DNA of 15,464 nt from Methylobacter sp. (GCF_023227905.1 NZ_JALOCF010000078.1:1-15464); one strand, 5' to 3'. Shown: positions 1 to 7,529, counted from the stretch's first letter. Numbers and translations are program-made. Notes: generated by a model not told the origin, from the letters alone.

Positions 1-64
1 CAGTTGGTAGAGTCCCGGATTGTGATTCCGGTTGTCGCGGGTTCGAGCCCCGTCGTTCACCCCA
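1..64 (+). tRNA. tRNA-His(GTG), 5' end outside the window
   Basis: This is the 3' part of a histidine tRNA. The window begins inside the D arm (GTTGGTAGAG). The anticodon stem is CCGGA (15-19) paired with TCCGG (27-31), and the 7-base loop carries anticodon GTG at 22-24. The T arm GGGTTCGAGCCCC follows. The 3' acceptor strand ends at 60, the discriminator C is at 61 (usual for tRNA-His), and CCA is encoded at 62-64. The acceptor 5' strand lies upstream of the window and cannot be checked. The gene doubles as the left attachment site of the island. Confidence 0.93.
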
Positions 65-69
65 TTAAA
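20..69 (+). repeat. attL: left copy of a 50-bp perfect direct repeat
   Basis: These 50 bases recur without mismatch at 15244-15293. The repeat starts at the first base of the tRNA-His anticodon loop and ends a few bases past the encoded CCA (ATTAAA). This is the position used by many tyrosine integrases, which restore the target tRNA with their own copy of the 3' end. Here the tRNA stays whole on this side, so this is attL and the distal copy is attR. A circle formed by recombination between the copies would be 15,224 bp. Bases outside the 50 bp diverge at once on both sides. Confidence 0.9.
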
Positions 70-77
70 ACAGTAGC

Positions 78-538
78 TTAAGCAGCATTAACAATAGTAG
101 CGTTTTGGCCTGTAACTTTACAGTTCGCTGCGAACTTGGCTAAATGTTCAGGCGCAAGGGCGTACCGATGTACCATCTCATAACTTGCCCAACCGCCCAA
201 TTATTCTTTTAGAATATGTAGTGGCGTTCCATTCTGCACATGCCAGCTTGCCCAAGTATGGCGTAAATCATGTCACCTAAATAATTCAATGCCAGCACGT
301 TTTAGTGCTTTGCGCCACACAAGTGTTCCTGCTTTTGCAACCGGCTTACCTTTAGAGGTAAACATATGGGTGTGGTGTTTTCCTATTTGTGCTTTGAGTA
401 CGGCACAGCATCATCATTTAACGGTACACCAATCGCTTTTTTAGCCTTGGCTTTGTCTGTGGCGCCAGTAGATCGGTATATTGTTTTTCCACTAATTGTA
501 AATTTGTAATACCAGATTTCGTTACGTTTAAAGAGCAT
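78..538 (-). pseudogene. tyrosine recombinase/integrase, decayed remnant
   Basis: On the minus strand an ORF starts at 538, seven bases after a good GGAG ribosome site (546-549). Its first residues (MLFKRNEIWYYKF, then SGKTIYRSTGATDKAKAKK) are a typical phage-integrase arm-binding N-terminus. The reading then jumps straight to IGVPLNDDAV, which belongs to the catalytic domain, so roughly 150-200 residues, including the first catalytic Arg, are missing. A frameshift follows near 400-407. The remaining C-terminal part reads HDLRHTWASWH, LGGWASYEMVHRY and APEHLAKFAA, so the box II His/Arg and the Tyr are still recognisable. It is broken by TGA at 273-275 (where Trp is expected before HDLRH) and TAA at 201-203. 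The original stop is at 78-80. Its place directly inside attL fits the integrase of this island. It cannot make a working recombinase. Confidence 0.88.
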
Positions 539-599
539 TGTGTTTCTCCATTTTGTGACGCTATCCGTTTGCCGTGTTCAGTGTACTGCGAGTCGCATA

Positions 600-746
600 T
601 CATTTTGAGTATGGTAAGTTAGGCTTTTTAGAAAATTCATTGTTGTTCGCGTGGTATGCGTTCCCTGATAAAATTGCTATGGTTTGAAGTTTATGAACCA
701 TTAGCTTTTCGGCTTTTGTAATTTGTTGGGCATGCAGCTTTATCAT
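600..746 (-). CDS. possible small hypothetical protein (48 aa)
   Basis: An open frame of 48 residues starts ATG at 746 (MIKLHAQQITKAEKLMVHKL) and stops at 600. The same frame stays open upstream of this ATG for about 20 more codons (DIHTPFQKLWVISWGDN), so it may be the tail of a longer, decayed gene. Another minus-strand frame from about 900 shows fragments with one stop (RYFTGMAF, YYRLNTRHSY), which also suggests decay. I do not recognise a family. No strong ribosome site precedes the ATG. It lies just upstream of the integrase remnant on the same strand. It could be a relic of the element's own genes or chance. Confidence 0.25.
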   Translation of the reverse strand: MIKLHAQQITKAEKLMVHKLQTIAILSGNAYHANNNEFSKKPNLPYSK

Positions 747-1072
747 GATGGTGTTATCGCCCCAGGAAATGACCCATAATTTTTGAAAGGGGGTATGAAT
801 GTCGGGTATTTAAGCGGTAGTACATGAATAAGCCCTGGCTGGTACCAAACTAGAAGGCCATGCCTGTAAAGTAGCGTACAATATTTACTGCCTTCGGCAT
901 TAGCTCTTCTAGTTAGTTAAATAGTCATTAAAAACAATATGATATTGATTGTAAGTGATCAGTTATGACGCTATTTACTGGCAAATATTAGGCGCTAATT
1001 TACTGGTTTTGGCTTACAATCTAATTATAAAATGCCGTTGAGCCTTTATTCCTGAAAGCTCACATTGTCAGA
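747..1072. other. AT-rich intergenic region upstream of cas3
   Basis: No convincing gene is visible. It is clearly richer in A+T than the cas genes. ATTTACTG occurs three times (883-890, 973-980, 998-1005), the last two as ATTTACTGG 25 bp apart, a spacing that could suit a DNA-binding protein. TATAAA at 1026-1031, with TGGTTT at 1004-1009, is a weak candidate promoter for the cas operon. This is the only stretch upstream of cas3 that could hold it, but the boxes are poor matches. Confidence 0.4.
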
Positions 1073-3571
1073 ATGATGTCGATGATGATAAAAATCCAAT
1101 CAAACAAACTTCACATCGCGCATGTTCGAACATCAGACAAGTCCATTCAAGAGTTAGAAACTCATTTACTTGAAGTTGCAGAAATCACCAAAAAATTAGC
1201 CGCCAAAATCAACGCAGCTGAAGCAGGAGAACTGATAGGGCTTTTGCATGATTTCGGTAAATACAGCACGTCTTTTCAGAACTACATACAATCCGGTACC
1301 GGCTTGCTGAATGCCGATATTGACGATGATTATGTTGATGCGATTGCGTTAAAAGGCAAAATAGACCATTCCACAGCAGGTGCACAGTGGGTATGGGCGG
1401 CGCTGAGTAAATACGGCAAAAACGGCGAGGGCAAATTATGCGGTCAATTATTGGCGCTTTGTATTGCCTCACATCACAGCGGATTGATCGATTGTTTAAA
1501 ACCGGATGGAGTCAACGGCTTCAAAAAACGTATCGAAAAACCGGATGCGGAATCACAGCTGGTTGAATGCGAACAAAATGCCGATATATCTATTTCAGCT
1601 AAGGCGCTGAACCTGGCCGGTAAGTCTTTACTTACAGTCATGCTCGACCAATTAAAATTATTAACTCGGCAAGAGCAGCATGGGCAAGCAATATCAGAAG
1701 CCATTCAACACTTTTATATCGGCTTTTGGACGCGGTTTTTATTCAGCTGCTTAATAGATGCAGACCGTATCAACAGCGCCGATTTTGAAAATCCACATCA
1801 AGCAGCTTGCCGTAATAAAGCCGTGCCGTGGGACATTGCGATTAATCGTATGGAGTTGTTTTTAACCGAGCAACTAACAAATAAAGACCAAGACCTTAGC
1901 ATCAACACTATACGGCGCACGATTTCCGAAGCCTGCAAAAACAGGGCGCAGGATGCACAAGGCATTTATACCCTGACCGTACCTACCGGCGGCGGCAAGA
2001 CCTACGCCAGCCTTCGGTATGCATTGCATCATGCAAAAAAACATAGTTTGGAACGGATTATCTACATCATTCCCTACACCTCGATTATCGAGCAAAACGC
2101 TTCAGCCATTCGCAAGGTTATCGAACAGGAAGGCGATCAATATCCCTGGGTGCTTGAACACCACTCGAACTTGGAGCCCGAAAATCAAACCTGGCACAGC
2201 AAACTGGCAGCTGAAAACTGGGATGCCCCGATAGTGCTGACCACGATGGTGCAGTTTCTGGAAACACTGTTTAGCGGCGGTACGCGCGGCGTCCGACGCC
2301 TACATCAACTGGCTAACAGCGTCATTATCTTCGATGAAATCCAAACCTTGCCCATTAACTGCACCCATCTGTTTTGTAACGCGCTTAACTTTTTAAGCGC
2401 TTATGCCAACACAACGGCAGTGTTATGTACGGCGACTCAACCGTTGCTGGATCAATTGAAGTCGCCCGAAAAGGGACAATTACTGATTCCCAAGGAAAAC
2501 GAATTAATCGACGATAAACGCCAGTTGTTCGAGAAACTAAAACGCGTTGAAATCAGCAATAAAACCAAACCGGAAGGCTGGTCGGAACAGGAAATAGCCG
2601 CACTGGCATTGTCCGAACTGGGCAGCAAAGGCAGTTGCCTGGTTATCGTCAACACCAAAGCCTGGGCGCAAGCCCTGTATATGCAATGCTCGGAAACCGT
2701 CGATAAAGACAGCCTATTCCACTTAAGCACCAACCAATGTTCTGCACACCGTAGCGAGATTTTCAACAGAATGCGTTTGCGTTTGGATGCTCAGCTGCCG
2801 GTCTTATGCTTCAGCACCCAACTGATTGAAGCCGGTGTCGATATAGATTTTGCCAGCGTTATCCGTTTTTTGGCGGGGCTGGACTCGATAGCCCAAGCGG
2901 CCGGGCGTTGCAATAGAAATGGCCGTTTGGAAACGGCTACCGTGCATGTCATTAACCCGGCACAGGAAACCATTAATCAGCTGATCGACATTAAAGTCGG
3001 GCAGGAAAAAACCAGGCGCGTATTAAGCGAGTTTAAGGACAAGGCTTTATTAGACCCGGAAGTCATGGCTCAGTATTTTAACTATTATTTTTATGATGAT
3101 GAGCGAGCGGAAAAAATGGTTTATCCGTTAACCGCAAAAGAGGCCGGAATACCAAATTCTATGCTGAGTTTGCTGAGTGAAAATAAATTAAATACCCACC
3201 CGGATGAACCGCCTCAGCTACGATTTAAACAATTAAGACAATCGTTCAAGACCGCAGGTGATGCGTTTAAAGCCATAGACGCACCGACCCAGTCGGTCAT
3301 TGTGCCGTATGAACAGGGAAAAGAATTGATTACCGAACTCTGTGGCATTGCCAAAAAGTTTGATGCCGCCAGTTACTACACCTATTTAAAACAGGCGCAA
3401 AAATTCAGCGTCAACGTCTTCCCGAATGTGTGGAAACAATTGCTTGAACAAAATGCAGTGTACGAAATTCATTCTGGCGAAGGCGTGTATTGCCTGGATG
3501 AGCGCTATTACAGCAAAGAATTCGGCTTATCATCAAAGCCCGTCAGCAAAGCCGAAGCGGATATTTTATAA
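1073..3571 (+). CDS. cas3: Cas3, type I-C CRISPR helicase-nuclease
   Basis: Cas3 is recruited by Cascade after target recognition; it nicks the displaced strand and unwinds and degrades the DNA using ATP. The 832-residue protein has an N-terminal HD nuclease domain: H31, LLHDFGK with H59-D60, DHS with H99, ASHHSG with H134-H135, and LIDADR near 228-232. A superfamily 2 helicase follows: Walker A VPTGGGKT (303-310), DEIQ box (421-424), TATQP (453-457), STQLIEAGVDIDF (581-593) and QAAGRCNRNGR (608-618). All key residues are present. Fused HD-helicase, length and neighbours fit subtype I-C. Four ATGs are clustered at the start (1073, 1076, 1082, 1085) and none has a good ribosome site, so the exact start is open by a few codons. 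It is the first gene of the cas operon. The next gene originally began 12 bases after its stop, but repeats now separate them. Confidence 0.97.
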   Translation: MMSMMIKIQSNKLHIAHVRTSDKSIQELETHLLEVAEITKKLAAKINAAEAGELIGLLHDFGKYSTSFQNYIQSGTGLLNADIDDDYVDAIALKGKIDHSTAGAQWVWAALSKYGKNGEGKLCGQLLALCIASHHSGLIDCLKPDGVNGFKKRIEKPDAESQLVECEQNADISISAKALNLAGKSLLTVMLDQLKLLTRQEQHGQAISEAIQHFYIGFWTRFLFSCLIDADRINSADFENPHQAACRNKAVPWDIAINRMELFLTEQLTNKDQDLSINTIRRTISEACKNRAQDAQGIYTLTVPTGGGKTYASLRYALHHAKKHSLERIIYIIPYTSIIEQNASAIRKVIEQEGDQYPWVLEHHSNLEPENQTWHSKLAAENWDAPIVLTTMVQFLETLFSGGTRGVRRLHQLANSVIIFDEIQTLPINCTHLFCNALNFLSAYANTTAVLCTATQPLLDQLKSPEKGQLLIPKENELIDDKRQLFEKLKRVEISNKTKPEGWSEQEIAALALSELGSKGSCLVIVNTKAWAQALYMQCSETVDKDSLFHLSTNQCSAHRSEIFNRMRLRLDAQLPVLCFSTQLIEAGVDIDFASVIRFLAGLDSIAQAAGRCNRNGRLETATVHVINPAQETINQLIDIKVGQEKTRRVLSEFKDKALLDPEVMAQYFNYYFYDDERAEKMVYPLTAKEAGIPNSMLSLLSENKLNTHPDEPPQLRFKQLRQSFKTAGDAFKAIDAPTQSVIVPYEQGKELITELCGIAKKFDAASYYTYLKQAQKFSVNVFPNVWKQLLEQNAVYEIHSGEGVYCLDERYYSKEFGLSSKPVSKAEADIL

Positions 3572-3583
3572 GGACAAACAACT

Positions 3584-3907
3584 ATGAAAAACAGCATTAG
3601 TGTTACCTCGTTCCCACGCGCTGCGCCGCGAGTCACGATCAACGTCTTGCGCATACGGGACGCAGCGCGTCCAGCCCCTCGTTCCCACGTAGCGAGTGGG
3701 AACGAGGGGAAAGTCATGAAAAACAGCATCAGTTTTTCGCTGGTTCCCAAGCTCCGGCTTGGGAACCCAGTTATGCGAAGCTCTAGCTTCGCGAGACTGG
3801 ATAGGAAGCTGGAGCTTCCAAGACTGCATTCCCAAGCTGGAGCTTGGGGACGAGCGCAAGAAAAAATTGAAAGCCCCAATAAACCAAACCCAAAGGAGCG
3901 CAAGTGA
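3584..3907 (+). CDS. bridging ORF made of repeats between cas3 and cas5 (probably not a true gene)
   Basis: A 107-codon frame starts at ATG 3584, 12 bases after the cas3 stop, behind AAGGA (3570-3574). Its first codons (MKNSIS) copy the start of Cas5c. It stays open through a palindromic repeat, passes in frame through a second MKNSISF copy at 3716, crosses a second repeat block, and ends at TGA 3905-3907, which overlaps the GTG start of cas5. Composition is that of translated hairpins and the protein looks like nothing known. Ribosomes that enter here could be delivered to the cas5 start by the GTGA overlap. It may thus act as a translational link rather than a functional protein. Expression is unproven. 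Confidence 0.25.
   Translation: MKNSISVTSFPRAAPRVTINVLRIRDAARPAPRSHVASGNEGKVMKNSISFSLVPKLRLGNPVMRSSSFARLDRKLELPRLHSQAGAWGRAQEKIESPNKPNPKERK
3605..3710. repeat. palindromic repeat (REP/MITE-like), block 1
   Basis: This block lies between the first and second copies of the cas5 start. It ends in a perfect 14-bp hairpin: arms 3675-3688 and 3696-3709 (CCCCTCGTTCCCAC and complement) around a 7-base loop. A second inverted pair is ACGCGCTGCG (3616-3625) with CGCAGCGCGT (3661-3670). CTCGTTCCCAC-type hairpins are a scattered repeat family in many proteobacteria. The block does not encode a protein of its own. Confidence 0.7.
3740..3850. repeat. palindromic repeat cluster, block 2 (four hairpins)
   Basis: Four perfect or near-perfect hairpins follow one another: GGTTCCCAAGC at 3742-3752 with 3757-3767 (11-bp stem, 4-base loop); GCGAAGCT at 3775-3782 with 3785-3792; GGAAGCT at 3804-3810 with 3813-3819; and TCCCAAGCT at 3830-3838 with 3841-3849. 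All share an AGCT core, so the cluster looks like repeated insertion or duplication of one family. It sits between the second cas5-start copy and the real one. It may weaken or punctuate transcription from cas3 into cas5. Confidence 0.7.
3893..3898 (+). promoter_or_regulatory. ribosome binding site of cas5c
   Basis: AAGGAG stands five bases before GTG 3904. It decides in favour of this start for cas5 over the two upstream MKNSIS copies, which are out of frame with Cas5c. Confidence 0.75.
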
Positions 3908-4608
3908 AAAACAGCATCAGTTTTCGATTATGGGGCCGGTACGCGTTATTTACCGATCCTATCACCAAAGTGGGCGGCGAAAAATGTTCGTACCACCTGC
4001 CGACTTACGAGGCGATAAAGGGCGTACTCAAGTCCATCTACTGGAAGCCGACGCTGATTTGGCATGTAGATAAAGTCAGGGTCATGAAGCCGTTACGCAC
4101 CCAAACCAAAGGCACCAAGCCGTTAGTCTGGGGCGGCGGCAATAGTCTGGCGATTTACACTTTTTTACGCGATGTCGAATACCAAGTTGAAGCGCATTTT
4201 GAATGGAACCTCCATCGCCCAGAATTGGCAGGCGACCGGATTGACGGCAAGCATTACAACATCCTGAAACGCACTCTGGAAAAAGGCGGCAGACAGGATA
4301 TTTTTTTAGGCACCCGCGATTGTCAGGCCTATGTCGAGCCTTGTGAGTTCGGTGCAGGCGAGGGCGCATACGACAACCTTGAAGAATTGGCTTTTGGCTT
4401 GATGTTTCATAGCTTTACCTACCCGGATGAAACCGGTATTGATGAGCTGCATAGCCAATTTTGGCAGGCAACGCTTAAGGAGGGTATTTTAGAATTCCCC
4501 CGCCCCGAAGATTGCTTGGTGCGGCGCTTTGTCCGTCCGATGAGCGTAAAAGAATTCGGTGTCGGCACAAACCTGCTGGCCGTTGAGGATGAAGAGGCAC
4601 AATTATGA
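3904..4608 (+). CDS. cas5c: Cas5c (Cas5d), crRNA-processing endoribonuclease of type I-C
   Basis: In type I-C this protein replaces Cas6: it cuts each CRISPR repeat in the pre-crRNA at the base of the hairpin and stays on the 5' handle as part of Cascade. The 234-residue sequence starts with GTG (RLWGRYALFTDP, then a glycine-poor RAMP fold). The catalytic triad described for Bacillus halodurans Cas5d (Tyr46, Lys116, His117) matches here at the same numbers: Y46 in SIYWKPT and K116-H117 in DGKHYNIL. These positions were counted by hand from the GTG start, and the agreement supports that start. The gene overlaps cas8c by four bases (ATGA), which suggests coupled translation. Its first codons are duplicated twice upstream among palindromic repeats, so the present start and ribosome site are secondary arrangements. 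Confidence 0.95.
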   Translation: MKNSISFRLWGRYALFTDPITKVGGEKCSYHLPTYEAIKGVLKSIYWKPTLIWHVDKVRVMKPLRTQTKGTKPLVWGGGNSLAIYTFLRDVEYQVEAHFEWNLHRPELAGDRIDGKHYNILKRTLEKGGRQDIFLGTRDCQAYVEPCEFGAGEGAYDNLEELAFGLMFHSFTYPDETGIDELHSQFWQATLKEGILEFPRPEDCLVRRFVRPMSVKEFGVGTNLLAVEDEEAQL

Positions 4609-6602
4609 GCTGGATGGAAAAGCTTTATCAGACTTATGAAGCAGGCATATTGCTGGATTTGCCCCAGGCGCAACTGCCGATGCCGACCAGCCATACCTTG
4701 CAAAATGCGCATATCAACATCGTGCTTGATGGCATAGGTAATTTCAAACGTGCGTCTGTTTTGGAAAAAACACAGATTGTTTTACCGGCTACGGAAAGCT
4801 CTGCCAGCCGCAGTAGCGGCGAAGCGCCGCATCCGCTTGCCGATAAATTGCAATATGTCGCCAAAGATTATCAAGCCTATGGCGGACAGAAAAAAGCCTA
4901 TTTCGAAAGTTACAAGAAACAATTGCAATCATGGTGCGAATCAGCCCAAGCGCATGATAAAGTCAGGGCCGTGTATCACTACATCGAAAAAGGCACGGTA
5001 ATCCAGGATTTGCTGGCGCATAACATTGTCTTCGTCGGCCCGGACGATAAGCTTTTAAGCCAATGGAACAGCGATGCGGGCGAAACGCCGCCCCTGTTTA
5101 AAGCTCTACCCAAAGAAAAAGGCCTGTTGGATCAAGGTTCGGCCTTAGTTTGTTGGACGGTGGAAAAAGCCTCCGATCCCAACGCAGACACTTGGAAAGA
5201 CGCATCCATCCAGGCCAGCTGGATAGCCTACGATACTTCGGATGGCAGCAATACGGGCTTATGCTTTATCACCGGAAACGAGCAGACCTTATCCACCAAG
5301 CATCCGGCCAAAATACGCCATTCCGGCGATAAGGCCAAGTTGATCTCGTCGAACGACAGCGGCGGTTATACCTACCGGGGCAGATTTATCGACGATGCCG
5401 AAGCCTGCGGCATCGGTTTCGATGTTTCGCAAAAAGCGCACAATGCATTAAGTTGGCTTATTGCAAGGCAAGGTTTTAGAAACAGCGATCAAGCCTATGT
5501 GTCCTGGGCCGTATCGGGCAAACCGATACCCGAGCCTTTGGCCGATACCTATTCATGGTTGCACGAAGACAGCGAATACGACCTTGATGAAGTGGACGTA
5601 AATCCAGAGACGGAACAGGAAACACGGCCGGATCACAGCCGCAATTTAGGCCAATACTTTGCGCTGCAACTTAAAAACTACATGGCTGGCTATGCGGCAA
5701 AATTAAGTCCGACCGAGCAAATCATCGTCATGGGCATCGATTCCGCCACACCGGGACGAATGGGCGTTATCTATTATCGGGAGCTGTTAAGGGACGACTT
5801 TCTTAACCGGCTTGAAACTTGGCATACCGAGTTTGCTTGGCCGCAACGTCATACCCGTGAAATAGCCGACAAGCCCGGCAAAAAACCTAGAACCAAAGTC
5901 ATTTGGCCGGTCAGTTCGCCGGTGCCTATGGCGATAGCAAAGGCCGCTTACGGCGAAAACGTGCCGGACAATCTGAAGAAAAAAGTCATTGAACGCCTTA
6001 TTCCCTGCATCATCGACGGTCAAACCTTTCCCAGGGATTTGCTCGATAGTTGTGTACGAAAAGCGAGTAACCGGATCGGCTACGCCAGCGATATGCAGTG
6101 GCTATGGGAAAAAAATTTAGGGGTAGCTTGCGCATTATTCAAAGGCTACCACCGTCGACACCCTGATTTAAACCAACGGAGAAACTATGCCATGGCACTA
6201 GAAGAAAACTACCATTCGCGCGATTACCTGTACGGACGGCTGTTAGCCATTGCCGAACGCATAGAAGACGTGGCGTTAAGTGTAAGCGGTGAAAATCGTT
6301 CGACGACCGCAGCGCGGCTAATGCAACGCTTTGCCGACCGCCCTTATGCCACTTGGCGAACTATTGAATTGGCTTTACAGCCTTACATGCAGCGTTTGCG
6401 AGTCTCAAGAGCAGGATTTTTAACGAATCAATTAAAGGAAATGGACTTGATCTTGGCGCTGTTTAAGCACGAGGAATTTAGCAGCAAAGAAGCATTATCC
6501 GGCGAATTTTTATTGGGCTACCACTGCCAACGCCAAAAACAACGAACCAAAACCGAAACCGAAACCACCGACGAAACCCCATCACAAGGAGGCACAGAAT
6601 GA
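4605..6602 (+). CDS. cas8c: Cas8c (Csd1), large subunit of type I-C Cascade
   Basis: Cas8c is the large subunit that reads the PAM and helps open the target DNA. The 665-residue protein shows the Csd1 signature: an N-terminal MSWMEKLYQTYE, the segment HINIVLDGIGNFKRA, the central NDSGGYTYRGRF and SQKAHNALSWLIARQG, and MGIDSATPGRMGVIYYREL further on. The C-terminal part (from about residue 530) is helical and corresponds to the small subunit, see the internal ORF at 6192. The start overlaps the cas5c stop (ATGA) and the end overlaps the cas7c start (ATGA). The last 20 or so residues are Thr/Glu/Lys-rich and probably unstructured. No break or missing segment is visible. Confidence 0.95.
   Translation: MSWMEKLYQTYEAGILLDLPQAQLPMPTSHTLQNAHINIVLDGIGNFKRASVLEKTQIVLPATESSASRSSGEAPHPLADKLQYVAKDYQAYGGQKKAYFESYKKQLQSWCESAQAHDKVRAVYHYIEKGTVIQDLLAHNIVFVGPDDKLLSQWNSDAGETPPLFKALPKEKGLLDQGSALVCWTVEKASDPNADTWKDASIQASWIAYDTSDGSNTGLCFITGNEQTLSTKHPAKIRHSGDKAKLISSNDSGGYTYRGRFIDDAEACGIGFDVSQKAHNALSWLIARQGFRNSDQAYVSWAVSGKPIPEPLADTYSWLHEDSEYDLDEVDVNPETEQETRPDHSRNLGQYFALQLKNYMAGYAAKLSPTEQIIVMGIDSATPGRMGVIYYRELLRDDFLNRLETWHTEFAWPQRHTREIADKPGKKPRTKVIWPVSSPVPMAIAKAAYGENVPDNLKKKVIERLIPCIIDGQTFPRDLLDSCVRKASNRIGYASDMQWLWEKNLGVACALFKGYHRRHPDLNQRRNYAMALEENYHSRDYLYGRLLAIAERIEDVALSVSGENRSTTAARLMQRFADRPYATWRTIELALQPYMQRLRVSRAGFLTNQLKEMDLILALFKHEEFSSKEALSGEFLLGYHCQRQKQRTKTETETTDETPSQGGTE
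6178..6182 (+). promoter_or_regulatory. internal ribosome binding site inside cas8c
   Basis: GGAGA lies 9-10 bases before the in-frame ATG at 6192 of the predicted Cas11c. An out-of-frame ATG at 6187 is nearer and could compete. A purine-rich ribosome site in the middle of a gene, followed by an in-frame ATG at the Cas11c boundary, is what is described for type I-C. Confidence 0.6.
6192..6602 (+). CDS. cas11c: Cas11c, small subunit translated from inside cas8c
   Basis: Type I-C Cascade contains a small subunit that has no separate gene; it is made by internal translation of the 3' end of cas8c (shown for the Desulfovibrio vulgaris I-C system). Here an ATG in the cas8c frame at 6192, codon 530, follows a GGAGA site. 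It would give a 136-residue protein beginning MALEENYHSRDYLYGRLL, largely helical and rich in Arg, as expected for a subunit lining the displaced strand. The length is about that of known Cas11c. It shares its stop with cas8c. What is seen is the start signal and its position; actual translation is inferred from the family. Confidence 0.7.
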   Translation: MALEENYHSRDYLYGRLLAIAERIEDVALSVSGENRSTTAARLMQRFADRPYATWRTIELALQPYMQRLRVSRAGFLTNQLKEMDLILALFKHEEFSSKEALSGEFLLGYHCQRQKQRTKTETETTDETPSQGGTE

Positions 6603-7444
6603 GTGCATTAAGCCACAAAGTAGATTTTGCGATTATCTTCAGCGTTAAACATGCCAATCCCAACGGCGACCCGCTGAACGGCAATCGCCCCCGCACCGAC
6701 TACGACGGTTTTGGTGAGATCACCGATGTCTGCCTGAAGCGTAAAATTCGTGATCGTCTGCAAACAGAAGGGCATCCCATTTTTGTGCAATCCGACGAGA
6801 AAAAAACCGACGGTCTACCCAGCCTTAAGGCAAGGGCCGATTCCGATACGGTAGGCCTCGGCAAAGAGGCCTTCAACCCGAAGAAAAATACCAAAGATCA
6901 GACTGCGGTGCTGGCCTGTGCAAAATGGCTGGATGTCCGCGCCTTCGGTCAAGTCTTCGCATTCGGCAAGGAAGCCGATGCAGCCGGTGTTTCCATTGCC
7001 ATTAGAGGCCCGGTGACCATTCAATCGGCGTTTAGCGTCGAACCCGTCAGCATCACCAGCACCCAGATTACCAAAAGCGTAAATGGCGAAGGCGACGGCA
7101 GTAAAAAAGGCTCGGATACCATGGGCATGAAGCACCGTGTGGACAGCGCAGTTTACGTGGCTTACGGTGCGATGACCCCGCAACTGGCCGATAAAACCGG
7201 CTTTAGCGATGAAGATGCCGACAGCATTAAAGCGATTCTGCCTAAATTATTCGAAGGCGACGCCTCATCCGCCAGACCGGAAGGCTCGATGGCGGTCAGC
7301 AAAGTTATTTGGTGGTCGCATAATTCAAAAGCGGGGCAATATTCGTCTGCCAAAGTTCATAATTCCCTGACCGTTAATCCCGACGGCAGCTATGACTTAA
7401 ATGGATTTCAAGATTTGCAGCCGGAGATTATTGACGGGTTTTAA
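6599..7444 (+). CDS. cas7c: Cas7c (Csd2), backbone subunit of type I-C Cascade
   Basis: Several copies of Cas7c polymerise along the crRNA spacer and form the backbone of the complex. The 281-residue protein opens with the Csd2 signature IIFSVKHANPNGDPLNGNRPRTD, here split as FSVKHANPNGDPL and GNRPRTDYDGFG. Further family segments are DVCLKRKIRDRL, KWLDVRAFGQVFA, IRGPVTIQSAFSVEPV and GMKHRVDSAVYVAYG. A strong AAGGAGG (6586-6592) lies six bases before the ATG, stronger than the sites of its neighbours. That fits the need for many copies per complex. The start overlaps the end of cas8c/cas11c by ATGA. Its stop is followed by a repeat element, not directly by cas4. Confidence 0.96.
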   Translation: MSALSHKVDFAIIFSVKHANPNGDPLNGNRPRTDYDGFGEITDVCLKRKIRDRLQTEGHPIFVQSDEKKTDGLPSLKARADSDTVGLGKEAFNPKKNTKDQTAVLACAKWLDVRAFGQVFAFGKEADAAGVSIAIRGPVTIQSAFSVEPVSITSTQITKSVNGEGDGSKKGSDTMGMKHRVDSAVYVAYGAMTPQLADKTGFSDEDADSIKAILPKLFEGDASSARPEGSMAVSKVIWWSHNSKAGQYSSAKVHNSLTVNPDGSYDLNGFQDLQPEIIDGF

Positions 7445-7529
7445 AACTTACGATGCAACACCGGCATGGGCATGAGTTGTTTTTTGTCTCCCTCTCAGCC
7501 AATGTATTAGTCATCCCCACAACTTGTAT

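Noticed and set aside
3508..3968. Antisense ORFs over the cas3-cas5 junction
   Set aside because: They are the reverse readings of the hairpin blocks (repeated GTTCCCA/AGCT units), with no features of genes.
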